NCBI RefSeq assembly: GCF_018885265.1
Contig: NZ_CP076538.1
Location: 558,001 to 622,000 of the forward strand
Length of the DNA stretch: 64,000 nucleotides
Reading direction: 5' to 3'
Origin: Amycolatopsis aidingensis
GTDB lineage: Bacteria; Actinomycetota; Actinomycetes; Mycobacteriales; Pseudonocardiaceae
The notes beneath the pieces are model-generated. The model made no database searches. It saw only the letters and a list, made by a program, of their open reading frames with translations, and was not told the DNA's origin. This document shows positions 1-9,567 of this stretch, one piece after another. Each line of letters starts with the position of its first letter. Positions within the stretch are counted from its first letter, which is position 1. The translations under genes were made by a program, and so were the position numbers.

Positions 1-1150
1 CGGCCAGTGCGCTGGCCACGGTCAGTAGCAGGGTCAGCACCGCCGCGCCGACCATGGCGGTGACCGGGCTGAACGACGCCAGCACCAGCGCGGTCAATGT
101 CGCGGTGAGCGTGTACCCGATGCCCTGGACGGCGTACATGACCGAGTACCCCGCCGTATGCGCTGACTCGGGCAGGCTCTCCCGCAACGACAGGTTGCGG
201 GTAACGGCCACCGCCGCTTGGCTGAGGCCGCCGACGACCAGCACGATGGCGATCCCGACCAGTCCCGGCGCGACGGCGATCAGTGCTACACAACCGGACA
301 TCACGACCAGTAGCACCAGGCTCTGCACGCGCACACTGCCTGGCCACTTCCGGAGACCGTAGAAGAACGCACCGACGGCGCTGGACACCGAGAAGACGGT
401 CAATAGCACGCCCGCCCAGCCGGTCTGGAACTGCCGGAACTCCAGCAACGGCGTCAGGATAAGTTCCGCCGCCGACAATAACGCCATGGACGCCGCGCTA
501 GTCAGGTAGATCGGCCACGCGGCAAGCAGTCGCCCGGCGTGCCGAGAGACCTGGGTCGACGACTTACTTGCCGTTGCGGCAGTCCGGCCATCGCCACGCA
601 GCAGCGGGAGGGTCAGTGCAGCGGCAGCCATGCACACCGCGGCCAGCGCCATCGGGGAACTCGCGCCGCTCCACAAGGCCAACGACACAGCGAGCCCTGG
701 CGCAACCGCCCAGATTGCTTGGGTCAGCGTCGATTCGGCACTCAGCGCGCTGGCCACTGCCGACTCGTCGACCAGGCGGGTAAGCATCGTGCGCATACCG
801 CCCGGGCTCGCTGCGGGCGCCGCGCCGGCTATCCCGGCCAGCCCGACCAGGAACGGGTCGGGTGCTGAGGGGACGAGTGCGAGTAGCCCGAAGGACACCG
901 CGCCCAAGCCCAGTCCCAGCGAGATCGCGCTACTGCGGCGGCTGAACGGGCGCGTTCCGATGAGCAGCGCTCCGACGACTTCGCCGACCACGTAGGCGGC
1001 GGCCAGCGTGGCGCCGAGCGAATATCCACCCGCGCGTTCCCGCACGAGGAAGACCAGCCCGAGCGGCGCTATCGCGATGGGCAGCCGTGCCACGATCGCG
1101 ACGAGCGCCCAAGCCAGAATTGGTTTCTTTGCGAGCCCCCGGTAACCCAT
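1..1150 (-). CDS. MFS exporter of the biosynthetic cluster (partial, C-terminus off window)
   Basis: The reading frame opens at an ATG behind a GGAGG site and stays open to base 1, giving at least 383 residues without a stop, so the 3' end lies outside. The product is a chain of hydrophobic segments starting MGYRGLAKKPILAWALVAIV, with the charged cytoplasmic loops typical of 12-TM major facilitator proteins. It is the last visible gene of the minus-strand biosynthetic operon, 72 bp after the ligase gene. This position suggests export of, and self-resistance to, the product. Substrate cannot be told from sequence; a pure self-resistance pump is equally possible. Confidence 0.85.
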   Translation of the reverse strand, partial: MGYRGLAKKPILAWALVAIVARLPIAIAPLGLVFLVRERAGGYSLGATLAAAYVVGEVVGALLIGTRPFSRRSSAISLGLGLGAVSFGLLALVPSAPDPFLVGLAGIAGAAPAASPGGMRTMLTRLVDESAVASALSAESTLTQAIWAVAPGLAVSLALWSGASSPMALAAVCMAAAALTLPLLRGDGRTAATASKSSTQVSRHAGRLLAAWPIYLTSAASMALLSAAELILTPLLEFRQFQTGWAGVLLTVFSVSSAVGAFFYGLRKWPGSVRVQSLVLLVVMSGCVALIAVAPGLVGIAIVLVVGGLSQAAVAVTRNLSLRESLPESAHTAGYSVMYAVQGIGYTLTATLTALVLASFSPVTAMVGAAVLTLLLTVASALA

Positions 1151-1222
1151 TGCTGTCCGTTCCTCCATCTGCGTCTTTCGCCGCGGTGATCTTCGATGAC
1201 CATAGCTTCCAGTAGTCAGTCG

Positions 1223-2542
1223 TCAACCGAACGTGAGTTCGTTGATCCGCTCCTCGAGCTCCGTCGCATGCTCGAAGCTCTCTCCGATCAGGCAGTACTC
1301 AACCGTTCCCCCGGTAACGTCGTCAGAAGTGATGACGGCACCGGTGCGTGGGCTGCGGTCGAACGCGAGATCGTGGTTACTCAGTGCCTCCAGCGCGCGG
1401 TCGAATGAGGGTACTGGCCAGAAATGGCGCTGCATCACTACGCGTTCATCGAGGAACTGCGGGCCCACCAGGTGCTGGATCAGCCGTGTGACGTGTGTCG
1501 AGCCGCCAACTCTACCGTTCACTTCGTTGATCAGGATCTCCCCGGCCGGGGTTACGATCCCGTCGATGCTGATCAGCCCGCGATACCCCATTCCATAAAT
1601 AGCCTGACAGAGATTCTCGGTGGCGCTAATAAATCCTGGCCATGCCGGATGTGAAGCGGACTGCGCGGGAATGACAAGACCATTAAAAATGGGCTTTGTC
1701 AGCATTTCTCCATGTCCAAAAAGTGCCACGCCATCGTCGGTTATACTCATCTCGATGTATACCGGCGTGCAGTCTGGGATATAGTGCTCGATCACGACCT
1801 GTCGGCGATTGTTTCCGGAGTACCATGGCCAGCGGCGAGTTACCAGCTCGTGTAACGCCGACCGCTCCGTTATGGTCATTACTTGCGGCGCGCCGATGGG
1901 ATTGACCCCGTCCCGTGGGCTGATAATTTCGTTGCCGAACCCGCCCACATGCTGGTCCTGTTTGACGATGGCGCACAGCCCGCTTGAGAGCAGCTCCCAC
2001 AGGTATGACTCGGCTGCCTCCATGTCCCGGACCACCCGGCCGTCCGCGATGGGGCAGCCGGTTCCCCCTGCCAGTGCCCGAAAGGCGGACTTGCTGTTCA
2101 ACAGATTGCTTCCACCCTGTCCGAAAAAGCCGAATCCAGGAGTGCAATCTGCTAGCCCTAGTCGCCGGGTGAGCCGGGCTATAACCTCGTCGAAAATTAT
2201 TGGAAAAACTCCGGATGAGTAGGACTTATCGACGTAACTCTTTAGTTTATCCTGAAATTCTTTGTTTTCTATCCTGTCTGCCGAGAGGACGTCGACGCCG
2301 AACTGGCCGGGTGGCGGTACGAGTATTTGTACGGTGTCCAGATCGACATCCATCAAGCCTGTGAGGTACCGGCTGAACGGTTCACTGGGCGCGTGCGGAA
2401 CGACGAGGATGTCTCCCTCGTCGACATACCAGAGCATGCGTTGAGCCGTGTAACCGGCGAATCGCCGTTGTTCGGGCGGCAACGCCCCAAGATCACCCAC
2501 CATCTGCTCGGTTCGATTGTTGGCGACGAATACGGTGGACAT
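1223..2542 (-). CDS. PGM1-type ATP-grasp peptide/amide ligase
   Basis: About 439 residues. The N-terminal third resembles the pre-ATP-grasp domain of the pheganomycin ligase PGM1 (MSTVFVANNRTEQMVGDL, then EGDILVVPHAP around residues 47-57). The middle holds an ATP-grasp core ending in the metal-binding segment ILINEVNGRVGGSTH, and the C-terminus (FDRSPRTGAVITSDDVTGG, EYCLIGES) matches the PGM1 C-terminal domain. Family members join a carboxylate to an amine through an acyl phosphate using ATP. I chose the ATG at 2542 because GGAGTGA lies 8 bases upstream; a GTG four codons earlier overlaps that site. It sits in the operon with DHHA and NRPS genes, so it probably makes an amide in the product; substrates are unknown. 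Confidence 0.8.
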   Translation of the reverse strand: MSTVFVANNRTEQMVGDLGALPPEQRRFAGYTAQRMLWYVDEGDILVVPHAPSEPFSRYLTGLMDVDLDTVQILVPPPGQFGVDVLSADRIENKEFQDKLKSYVDKSYSSGVFPIIFDEVIARLTRRLGLADCTPGFGFFGQGGSNLLNSKSAFRALAGGTGCPIADGRVVRDMEAAESYLWELLSSGLCAIVKQDQHVGGFGNEIISPRDGVNPIGAPQVMTITERSALHELVTRRWPWYSGNNRRQVVIEHYIPDCTPVYIEMSITDDGVALFGHGEMLTKPIFNGLVIPAQSASHPAWPGFISATENLCQAIYGMGYRGLISIDGIVTPAGEILINEVNGRVGGSTHVTRLIQHLVGPQFLDERVVMQRHFWPVPSFDRALEALSNHDLAFDRSPRTGAVITSDDVTGGTVEYCLIGESFEHATELEERINELTFG

Positions 2543-2590
2543 GACGGTGTTCACTCCTTTACCGGGGTAGGGATCGATATTCGCGTTGTC

Positions 2591-3811
2591 TTAGCCAGGC
2601 CAGGCGGTCGCCACCAGCCGCGCCTGATCGGCGTTCAACCGCGGGTCGCACAGCGGCTCGGTGCTCTCTGGTAGCTCGGCCAACTCCATTTCGTCGAGCA
2701 CACATTCGACGACGTCTTCGGGTGTGGCTTCCAGGTGCAGGCCGCCGGTCACACCGTGTTCCCCGCGCACAGCCGCGTGGAACCCGAGTACCTCACGGAT
2801 CAGCGACCCGACCAGCCGACTCTTTCGTCCCCCGGCACCGCGAAAGGTGTTGCCATGCATGGGATCGCACAGCCAGATAGCGGGATGGCCCGCCCGCTGG
2901 ACCGCGGCGACTAACTCCGGCAGCCGGGTCCCGACCAGACTTGCTCCCAGTCGGACGATCAGAGTAAGCCTGCCTGGCTCGCGGTGCGGGTCGAGCCGCT
3001 CGCACAGCGCCACGAGTTCGCTTGCGGTCATTGTCGGCCCGACTTTGCACGCTACCGGGTTCGCTATCCGGGATAGCAGGTGGACGTGAGCGCCGTCTAG
3101 CTGGCGAGTGCGTTCGCCGACCCACGGCCAGTGTGTGGAGGTCAGCATCAGATCCTTGCCGTGTCTGCGCAGTAACGGCAGCTCGTAGTCGAGCACCAGT
3201 GCCTCATGGCTGGCCCAGAATCGGGGCAGGTTCAGCTCACCGTCGGTGGGCCGAGCCCGCCGGAGCGCATCGATGATGCCGGCCGCCGCGCGGTAACCGG
3301 CCAGCATGCGGAGCGGATCTGGGATGCGCGTCCGCGCGTCGAACGCGGGACCGTTCACGAGGTGACCACGGAAGGCGGGTAGCTCGCATCCGTCCCGGAC
3401 CTCAGTTGGCTGTGACCGCGGCTTGGCGAACTGTCCGCCCATTCGACCGACCAGGACGACGGGACGGCCCGAGCGCTCGCTCATGACGTCCCCGAGCGAG
3501 ACCAGCATCTCGGCTCGACGTGTCACGTGTTCGTCGGTGGCGTGGTCCGGGTCCTCAGCGCAGTCACCTGCCTGCAACACGCGCAGCCTGCCCGCAGCGA
3601 CACCGGCGAGCAGCCCGCGCAGCCCCCGGATTTCTTTATCGGTTACCAGATCGGGGGCGGCACGCAGATCCTCCGCCACCGCGGTGAGCGCGGCGTGGTC
3701 GGGCCAGACGGGCTGTTGCTCCGCCGGACGATCTCGCAACGCCCGAATGTCGGCGTCTGATGCCGGGGCCGAGGCCCGGACGTCGAGAAGATTGGTAGGT
3801 AGAAGAGTCAT
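2591..3811 (-). CDS. phzC: Class II DAHP synthase, PhzC-like
   Basis: About 406 residues, the length of class II 3-deoxy-D-arabino-heptulosonate-7-phosphate synthases. Recognisable blocks are LQAGDCAED near residue 80, VVLVGRMGGQFAKPRS near 120, SHEALVLDYE near 205, STHWPWVGERTRQLDGAHV near 235, CDPMHGNT near 320 and GGLHLEATPEDV near 360. The enzyme condenses phosphoenolpyruvate and erythrose-4-phosphate, the first shikimate step. A dedicated copy next to phzE is typical of clusters that must raise chorismate supply. The ATG at 3811 has AAGGA 7 bases upstream, and the gene starts 4 bp after the phzE stop, so it is co-transcribed. Confidence 0.93.
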   Translation of the reverse strand: MTLLPTNLLDVRASAPASDADIRALRDRPAEQQPVWPDHAALTAVAEDLRAAPDLVTDKEIRGLRGLLAGVAAGRLRVLQAGDCAEDPDHATDEHVTRRAEMLVSLGDVMSERSGRPVVLVGRMGGQFAKPRSQPTEVRDGCELPAFRGHLVNGPAFDARTRIPDPLRMLAGYRAAAGIIDALRRARPTDGELNLPRFWASHEALVLDYELPLLRRHGKDLMLTSTHWPWVGERTRQLDGAHVHLLSRIANPVACKVGPTMTASELVALCERLDPHREPGRLTLIVRLGASLVGTRLPELVAAVQRAGHPAIWLCDPMHGNTFRGAGGRKSRLVGSLIREVLGFHAAVRGEHGVTGGLHLEATPEDVVECVLDEMELAELPESTEPLCDPRLNADQARLVATAWPG

Positions 3812-3814
3812 CAC

Positions 3815-5725
3815 TCATTCCTTCGTGCTAGAGACTCGGTTCATCCGGTAGGCGATGCGTACGCCTGGCCACAGAACCGTGGTGACAAGATTGCGCAGTA
3901 GCGTGGGGCCGTACTCGGTGAGCAGCGATTCCGGGTGAAACTGCACGGAGGTGAAGCCGGGACCGCTCAATGCATGCACCTCGCCGGTGAGCTCGTCCCG
4001 GCATATCTGCACCGGTTCCACGCAGCGTGCGGTGAGTAGGCGCGTTGTGTCCGCATATGCGGCGAACGTGTTGTAGAATCCGGCACCGACTGGTTCCCCG
4101 AACAGGTCGATGTGGTGCCTGACGCCCTGATTCGGTTCGGGCCTGCGGCGGATCTCGAGGCCGAGCAGCCTGCTCAACACCTGGTGCGAGAGGCAGACCG
4201 CCACAAACGGCTTACGAGTGGTGAGCAGTTCGCCGATGAGTGCGTGCAGGCGGGCGATCTTGGGCTCGTTGACGTCGTCCGGACTGCCCGGCCCCGGTCC
4301 GGGTACCACGACATCGAACCCGTGATGTGCCGGTGCTTCCCGCCAGTGCACGATGGTGACGCGAAGTCCGAGCGCACGCAGCTGGCAGGCTAGCATCGCG
4401 GTGAAGGTGTCCTCGTTGTCCACCACCAGCGCGCGGAGCCCGGCCAGTTCCGGCGCCAGCCAGTCCTGGGCTCGGTTCCGGGACAGCCAGAACTGCGCCA
4501 GCCCGGCGTTACGAGCATTAAGTCGGCGGCGCACCTCAGGATGCTCGGTCAAGCCGAGCGGGGGTCGATCGGCAGTGCCTCGCCGTTCTCCGCGAAGCGC
4601 CGACAGGAAGCCTTCCGCCTTCGCATGTGTCTCGGCGACCTCGTCCGCCGGATCGGAGTGGCGGACAAGAGTCGCGCCGACACCCAGGTCCAGCTCACCG
4701 AAAGGCGATAGCTCCGCCATCCGAATCAGGATTGTCGAATCCACTGTCGGCTCACCGTTCGCGTCCCGGCCGAGCAATGCCGCCACGCCGCTGTAGTAGC
4801 CGCGACCGGCTGGCTCGTGCCTGCGCAACACTGCGCACGCGCTTTCGACCGGGCTTCCGGTCACCGTGGGAGCGAGGAGAGTTCGCCGAAGGATTTCCCA
4901 CGGTGGCTGCGTGGTGCGACCGCGGACGAAGTACTCCGTATGCAGCACGTGCCGCATCTGCCGCAGGTACGGGCCGTCCACCTCGGCACCATCGGGGCAC
5001 AGTCCTGCCATCATCTTCAGTTCCTCGTCAACAACCATGAAGAGTTCTTCGACTTCCTTGCGGTCAGCGAGGAACTCGAGCACACTGCCGACCGTTGGCC
5101 CGGTTCCAGACTGGCGGAGCGTGCCGCTGATCGGGTTCATGGTGGCCACGCCGCTGGCGAGGCTGACGTGGCGTTCTGGACTGGCTCCGACGAGCGTCCG
5201 TTGTCCGGTGTGGATGAGGAAAGTCCAGTGGGCACCCTCCTCGCCGAGCAGCAGACGTCGGAACAGTGCGAGTTCGGTCGCCACCGAGAAGTCACGCACG
5301 CGGGCCGAGTACGACCGCTTGATCACGAAGTTTGCTCCGGCGCCAGTGCCGATCTCCTGAGCCAGTACGTTCCGGACTATTCCGGCGTAGGTGTCATCGT
5401 CAAGATCGAATCCGGCGGCGTCGAAACGGATTTCCTGGTCCGGGATGGTCGTGAGGAAATTCTCGACCGTCAGAAAGATTCGTTCTTCGATACGCACCGC
5501 CAGCAGTGGTGCGCCGTCGTCATGGCATGCGTAACCGTGTTCGGAAACCTGGCGAAACGGGACTACGGCGAGGAGCGACGGCCCGTTGATCCCTTCGTCG
5601 TGTTCGAGTTCGGCAAGGCTCGCCACCTCGACCACCGGTCCGCGGAACAGTTCCAACGTGCCGGCTCCGGTTACCGACGGCCGGTGAACCAGCGCGAACG
5701 GCTCGCCGTCGCTCAGGTTGTTCAT
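3815..5725 (-). CDS. phzE: 2-amino-2-desoxyisochorismate (ADIC) synthase, PhzE-like
   Basis: A 636-residue fusion of a chorismate-binding synthase (residues about 20-420; MNPISGTLR, PTVTGSPVESACAVLRRHEPAGRGYYSG) and a C-terminal class I glutamine amidotransferase. The amidotransferase has its cysteine in VAVCLSHQVLSR and its His-Glu in VQFHPESLLTEYG. The synthase-GATase order and size match PhzE and SgcD, which convert chorismate plus glutamine to ADIC; anthranilate synthase is the alternative. A PhzD homologue in the same cluster favours ADIC. The GATase motif is CLSHQ rather than the usual CLGHQ. The ATG overlaps the thioesterase stop by 4 bp (ATGA), showing translational coupling. Confidence 0.92.
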   Translation of the reverse strand: MNNLSDGEPFALVHRPSVTGAGTLELFRGPVVEVASLAELEHDEGINGPSLLAVVPFRQVSEHGYACHDDGAPLLAVRIEERIFLTVENFLTTIPDQEIRFDAAGFDLDDDTYAGIVRNVLAQEIGTGAGANFVIKRSYSARVRDFSVATELALFRRLLLGEEGAHWTFLIHTGQRTLVGASPERHVSLASGVATMNPISGTLRQSGTGPTVGSVLEFLADRKEVEELFMVVDEELKMMAGLCPDGAEVDGPYLRQMRHVLHTEYFVRGRTTQPPWEILRRTLLAPTVTGSPVESACAVLRRHEPAGRGYYSGVAALLGRDANGEPTVDSTILIRMAELSPFGELDLGVGATLVRHSDPADEVAETHAKAEGFLSALRGERRGTADRPPLGLTEHPEVRRRLNARNAGLAQFWLSRNRAQDWLAPELAGLRALVVDNEDTFTAMLACQLRALGLRVTIVHWREAPAHHGFDVVVPGPGPGSPDDVNEPKIARLHALIGELLTTRKPFVAVCLSHQVLSRLLGLEIRRRPEPNQGVRHHIDLFGEPVGAGFYNTFAAYADTTRLLTARCVEPVQICRDELTGEVHALSGPGFTSVQFHPESLLTEYGPTLLRNLVTTVLWPGVRIAYRMNRVSSTKE

Positions 5726-6444
5726 TGCTCTCCCCCAGTCGCGAACACTCGACGCACGAAGTCGTTGACGTACCCGGCGGCCGTCGGCTGATGGGTAGGT
5801 CCGAGAAGCTCGAAATGGCCGCACTCGACCACGTGGGTGGTCAGCCGCGTGGACAACCGCTCCCAGTCGGCGCGCTGCCGAGCAACCGGGCCGTTGGCGC
5901 ATGCGAGTAGCAGTGTGGGACCGTCGTGGCGAGCGGTCACTTCGTGGTTGGCTGCGGCGTTGACGTGTGCCTTGGTGGTTCGGCGGAATCGCGCGAGTTC
6001 TCCGTCCGAAGCCGTTGGTGCCAGCGTCTCCATGACCGCCGTGGCGAAGGAATCGAGGTCGGATCCGGTAGGCAGGGTGATGAAGCTGTCCAGCATGACC
6101 ACTGCGGCGCTGCGCCCGGTCTGCCGTTTCAGGAGCACGGCGACCTCCCACGCCAGCACACCGCCAAGCGACCAGCCGACGAGTACGTCGGGCGGGGTGG
6201 GCAGCGCGCGGATCGTCTCCAGGTAACGCGAAACCATCGCCGGAACGTCGGTGTCCGGCTGCTCGCCATCGGCCAGGCCTGAGGCGCGTAGAGCGTGTAC
6301 GTCGCCGTACCGCGTCAGTGACCTCGCCATACCGAGGTAGGGCTGGATGCCGCCGCCCGCGGGTGGGAGGGCTACCAGCCTGCGTCCATTGTCGCCGGAG
6401 CCGAGCTTGTATACCAGGGAAGAACGGGTCTCGATCGCGGTCAT
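5722..6444 (-). CDS. Type II thioesterase of the NRPS
   Basis: About 240 residues with the alpha/beta-hydrolase layout of external thioesterases: LVALPPAGGGIQPYLGMA near the N-terminus (oxyanion region), the nucleophile motif GWSLGG near residue 90, and the catalytic histidine in VECGHFELLG near residue 210. Such enzymes clear mis-primed carrier proteins. Because the NRPS has no fused TE domain, this protein might also release the product. It overlaps the NRPS stop and the phzE start by 4 bp each, placing it in the middle of a coupled operon. Confidence 0.88.
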   Translation of the reverse strand: MTAIETRSSLVYKLGSGDNGRRLVALPPAGGGIQPYLGMARSLTRYGDVHALRASGLADGEQPDTDVPAMVSRYLETIRALPTPPDVLVGWSLGGVLAWEVAVLLKRQTGRSAAVVMLDSFITLPTGSDLDSFATAVMETLAPTASDGELARFRRTTKAHVNAAANHEVTARHDGPTLLLACANGPVARQRADWERLSTRLTTHVVECGHFELLGPTHQPTAAGYVNDFVRRVFATGGEQ

Positions 6445-9400
6445 GACTGTCTCCGTTCGGCCTCGACGAGGGTGGCCAGTGCACGGATGGTCGGTTCCCG
6501 GAAGAAGTCGAGTACCGGCACGGAGACGCCGTACTGGTACTCCACCTGGCTCAGCACGGTGAGGACGTTCAACGAGTGCGCCCCGGCTTCGACGAGCGAC
6601 CCGTCGAGTGTGACCGGCACGCGCAGTGTGTCCTCCCACATCGTGCGGAGTTCGGTTTCGAGCGGGGTAGGTGGTGCTCCGTTGTCGGACACGGCTGGTT
6701 CCGCGGCCATGGCCCTATCCGCTTTGCGCAACAAGGCGGCCCGATCCAGCTTTCCGGTGAACCCGGTCGGTACCGAGTCGATCGGAAAGACTCTCGCTGG
6801 GACCATGTATCCGGGTAGCCTGCGGGCCAGCGCGGCCTGGATGTCCTCGGCGGCGGCCGAGTCCTGTGTCGGAACGAAGAACAGCAGTAGGCGCCTGCCG
6901 GGATCCGGCTCGACCACGGCGACGGCGCGCCGTACTCCGTCGAGCGCGTTGGCGACCGCTTCGATCTCACCGAGTTCCACCCGGTACCCGCGGATTTTCA
7001 CTTGGTCGTCCTTGCGTCCCAGGTAGACAAGCTCCCCGGAAGCGTCGAGTAGCACCTGATCACCGGTCCGGTATTCGCCGTCGACGAACCGCTCCGCCGT
7101 ACGATCCGGGTCGTTCACATAGCCCAATGCCGGTGCGATGCCTCCAAGCCTGAGCTCACCGGCCACACCGCACGGCGCCCGATGCCCGGTGGCGTCGACC
7201 ACCCGCGCCGACACGGCGGGTAACGGGCGGCCGATCGGTGCGTGAACCGGCCACGGCTGGCTGAGTGAGTCGAAGACCGCCGCGGTGGTGACGTGCGTTT
7301 CGGTCGGTCCGTACATGTTCACCAGTACAATGTGTGGTCGCTCGGTGAAGAACCGCTGTATCCCTTCGTCGGCCACCACTTGTTCACCTGCCACGCACAG
7401 GAACCGCACGTTCGGCAACTCGTCCCCGGCTGTCCGCGCTGCTTGGGTGAACGTGCCGAGTGCGGCAGCGGGCAGGTAAACGTGTGTTACGCCGGTCGTC
7501 GCCACTCGGCGGGCCAGCGCGGGCAGATCCAGCCGGTCGACCGGGCGGCGCGAAACCAGCGTTCCCCCGGCCAGCAACGTCGGCATGATCTCCTGGAATG
7601 AGACGTCGAAGCCCAATGGTGCGTACTGGAGGAACCGGGAATCCGGCCCCATCTGCAGCGTGCCGACCTGCCAGGCCGCGAGGTTGGCCAGCGGCGCGTT
7701 GGCCATCAGCACGCCCTTGGGTTGTCCGGTTGAACCCGAGGTGAACATCGCGTACACGGCGTGCTCACGGGGATCGTCCTCACTCGGTTCGGCTGGGGTC
7801 GCTCGGAGTTCCCCGATACCGAACACCCGCGCGCCGGGCACCTTCCCGGTGCCGATGACCGTTCGGCAACGGGCCCGTTCGACCATGTCCACCACCCGTT
7901 CGGCAGGGAGGTCGAGGTCCAGCGGCAGGTAGACGGCGCGGCGTGCGAGCACGGCCAGCACCGCGACCACGGTGTCCGGCAGGTTGTCGGTCGTGACACC
8001 GACGATGTCTCCGGGGCCGATACCCCGTTCGGCGAGCCCGCCGGTAACCGCGCGAATCTGCTCGGCGAGCTGACCGTAGCTGATCCAGGTCCGGCCCTCC
8101 TCAATCGCGACCGCAGCCGGGGCGGCGTCTGCGACGTCGAGCACACGCGCGGCGAAGTCGCAATCGAATCGCGGTTTCCCTTCGCGCGCGGGGACGACCG
8201 GACCGTCGCAGAACAGCTCGCGTAGTGGGATACCCCGACCATGGTGCGCCGTCCCGGCGATCGCCGAGCGCAAGGAATCGACGTACCCGGATACCACGGG
8301 GTCCGGCAACAGTTGGAGGTCGTGTTCGACCTCGAGCACCCAGCCTTCGTGGGTGGGCTTCACCCACAGTAGGAGGTCGAACTTCGCCGTGTCGTTGCCG
8401 TGCTGGCGCATCGTCCGCACCGGCGCTCCCGCCGCTCCCTCGGCGGGTTCCTGCATGGTCACCAACGTTGTGAAGATCGGGTTACGATTGCTCGCCCGAT
8501 CCGGCATCGCGTGCCGTGCGACCTTGTTCAGTGGGACGAGCGAGTCCGCGCGGACGCGCTCTACCTCCGGAAGCACTGCGTTGCACGCGAAATCGCCGAA
8601 TGATCGCTCCCAGTGGATATCCACGACCAGCGGAACGGTGTTGACGAAGTACCCGCAGAGGTCGAACGCCTGCGGAGTGCGGCGGGTCATCACCGTCGCA
8701 CCGAAGACGACGGACTCCACATCGGCGTGTCGCGCCAAAGCCGCCGAATGCAGCGCAGAGAAGTAGGCGAAAGGGCTGATCTCCAGCTCCCGACACACCC
8801 GGTCGACAACGGCGGATTCCTCGACGGTGAGCTGGACTTCCCTCCGTTTACCGGCGAACTCCGTCTCCACCGGACGGGCCGGGAGTTGGTACAGCACAGT
8901 GGACGGGACCTGCCTGAGGCGTTCGGCCAGTGCGGCTGCGGCCATATCGGCCTGTTCCGTCGCGGCAGCGGCCAGCTGCCGCTCGAGCTCATCGCGCAGC
9001 GCCATCTCTCGCTCGGTGGCCAGAGTTTCGCAGTCGAGGCCGCCGCTTAAGGCGGCGTTCAGCTCGTCCAGCAGGATGCCGACCGAGTAGCCGTCGAATA
9101 CCGAGTGGTGTACCACCAGCGCCAGCACCGCCTTGGTGTGGTCTTCCGCGCGAACGTGCACGGCGCGGACGAGCGGCGGCTGGTCGAGTGCGAACGCCGT
9201 GGCACCCAGCTCGGCGAAGGCCGCGGCGCGGCAGGCGTCGAACTCCGCCGTTGGAACGGTCCATCCACGGAAAGCGGAGGCGGTTTCCGGACCGGGCGCG
9301 ACGAGCATGCCGCCGCCCTTCGGGCTGTCGACCAGACCCATCCGCAACGCGGGTTGCACCTTGACGACTGCGGCGAACGCGGTGGCGAGCGCGTCCGACG

Positions 9401-9542
9401 GGAGTTCCGGATCCAACTCCGCCTCGATAAGAATGTTGTACAAGTGCGGGACCGCGACGATGCGGTCGAGAGCAAGAAGCTCCCGCTGTGCTTCGGTGAG
9501 CGACAGCGTGATCGGGTCCGCGCTCGTCATTCTGCTCGACAT
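6441..9542 (-). CDS. Single-module NRPS (C-A-PCP)
   Basis: About 1033 residues. The condensation domain (about 10-430) has an intact HHSVFDG motif (His145, His146, Asp150). The adenylation domain (about 455-930) has FTSGSTGQPKGV, NMYGPTET, YRTGDQV and GKLDRAALL. The carrier domain has EAGAHSLNVL with the phosphopantetheine serine near 990. By eye the A-domain pocket reads roughly D-V-Q-Y-C-A-M-V, closest among textbook codes to proline (DVQ-x-x-A-H-V), though with differences. There is no TE or reductase domain. An N-terminal C domain means an upstream acyl donor, probably the free carrier protein at 11187-11474. The ATG has GGAGGAA 7 bases upstream. Confidence 0.95.
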   Translation of the reverse strand: MSSRMTSADPITLSLTEAQRELLALDRIVAVPHLYNILIEAELDPELPSDALATAFAAVVKVQPALRMGLVDSPKGGGMLVAPGPETASAFRGWTVPTAEFDACRAAAFAELGATAFALDQPPLVRAVHVRAEDHTKAVLALVVHHSVFDGYSVGILLDELNAALSGGLDCETLATEREMALRDELERQLAAAATEQADMAAAALAERLRQVPSTVLYQLPARPVETEFAGKRREVQLTVEESAVVDRVCRELEISPFAYFSALHSAALARHADVESVVFGATVMTRRTPQAFDLCGYFVNTVPLVVDIHWERSFGDFACNAVLPEVERVRADSLVPLNKVARHAMPDRASNRNPIFTTLVTMQEPAEGAAGAPVRTMRQHGNDTAKFDLLLWVKPTHEGWVLEVEHDLQLLPDPVVSGYVDSLRSAIAGTAHHGRGIPLRELFCDGPVVPAREGKPRFDCDFAARVLDVADAAPAAVAIEEGRTWISYGQLAEQIRAVTGGLAERGIGPGDIVGVTTDNLPDTVVAVLAVLARRAVYLPLDLDLPAERVVDMVERARCRTVIGTGKVPGARVFGIGELRATPAEPSEDDPREHAVYAMFTSGSTGQPKGVLMANAPLANLAAWQVGTLQMGPDSRFLQYAPLGFDVSFQEIMPTLLAGGTLVSRRPVDRLDLPALARRVATTGVTHVYLPAAALGTFTQAARTAGDELPNVRFLCVAGEQVVADEGIQRFFTERPHIVLVNMYGPTETHVTTAAVFDSLSQPWPVHAPIGRPLPAVSARVVDATGHRAPCGVAGELRLGGIAPALGYVNDPDRTAERFVDGEYRTGDQVLLDASGELVYLGRKDDQVKIRGYRVELGEIEAVANALDGVRRAVAVVEPDPGRRLLLFFVPTQDSAAAEDIQAALARRLPGYMVPARVFPIDSVPTGFTGKLDRAALLRKADRAMAAEPAVSDNGAPPTPLETELRTMWEDTLRVPVTLDGSLVEAGAHSLNVLTVLSQVEYQYGVSVPVLDFFREPTIRALATLVEAERRQS

Positions 9543-9567
9543 TGCGATTCCTCCCTCGAGTCGGTGT

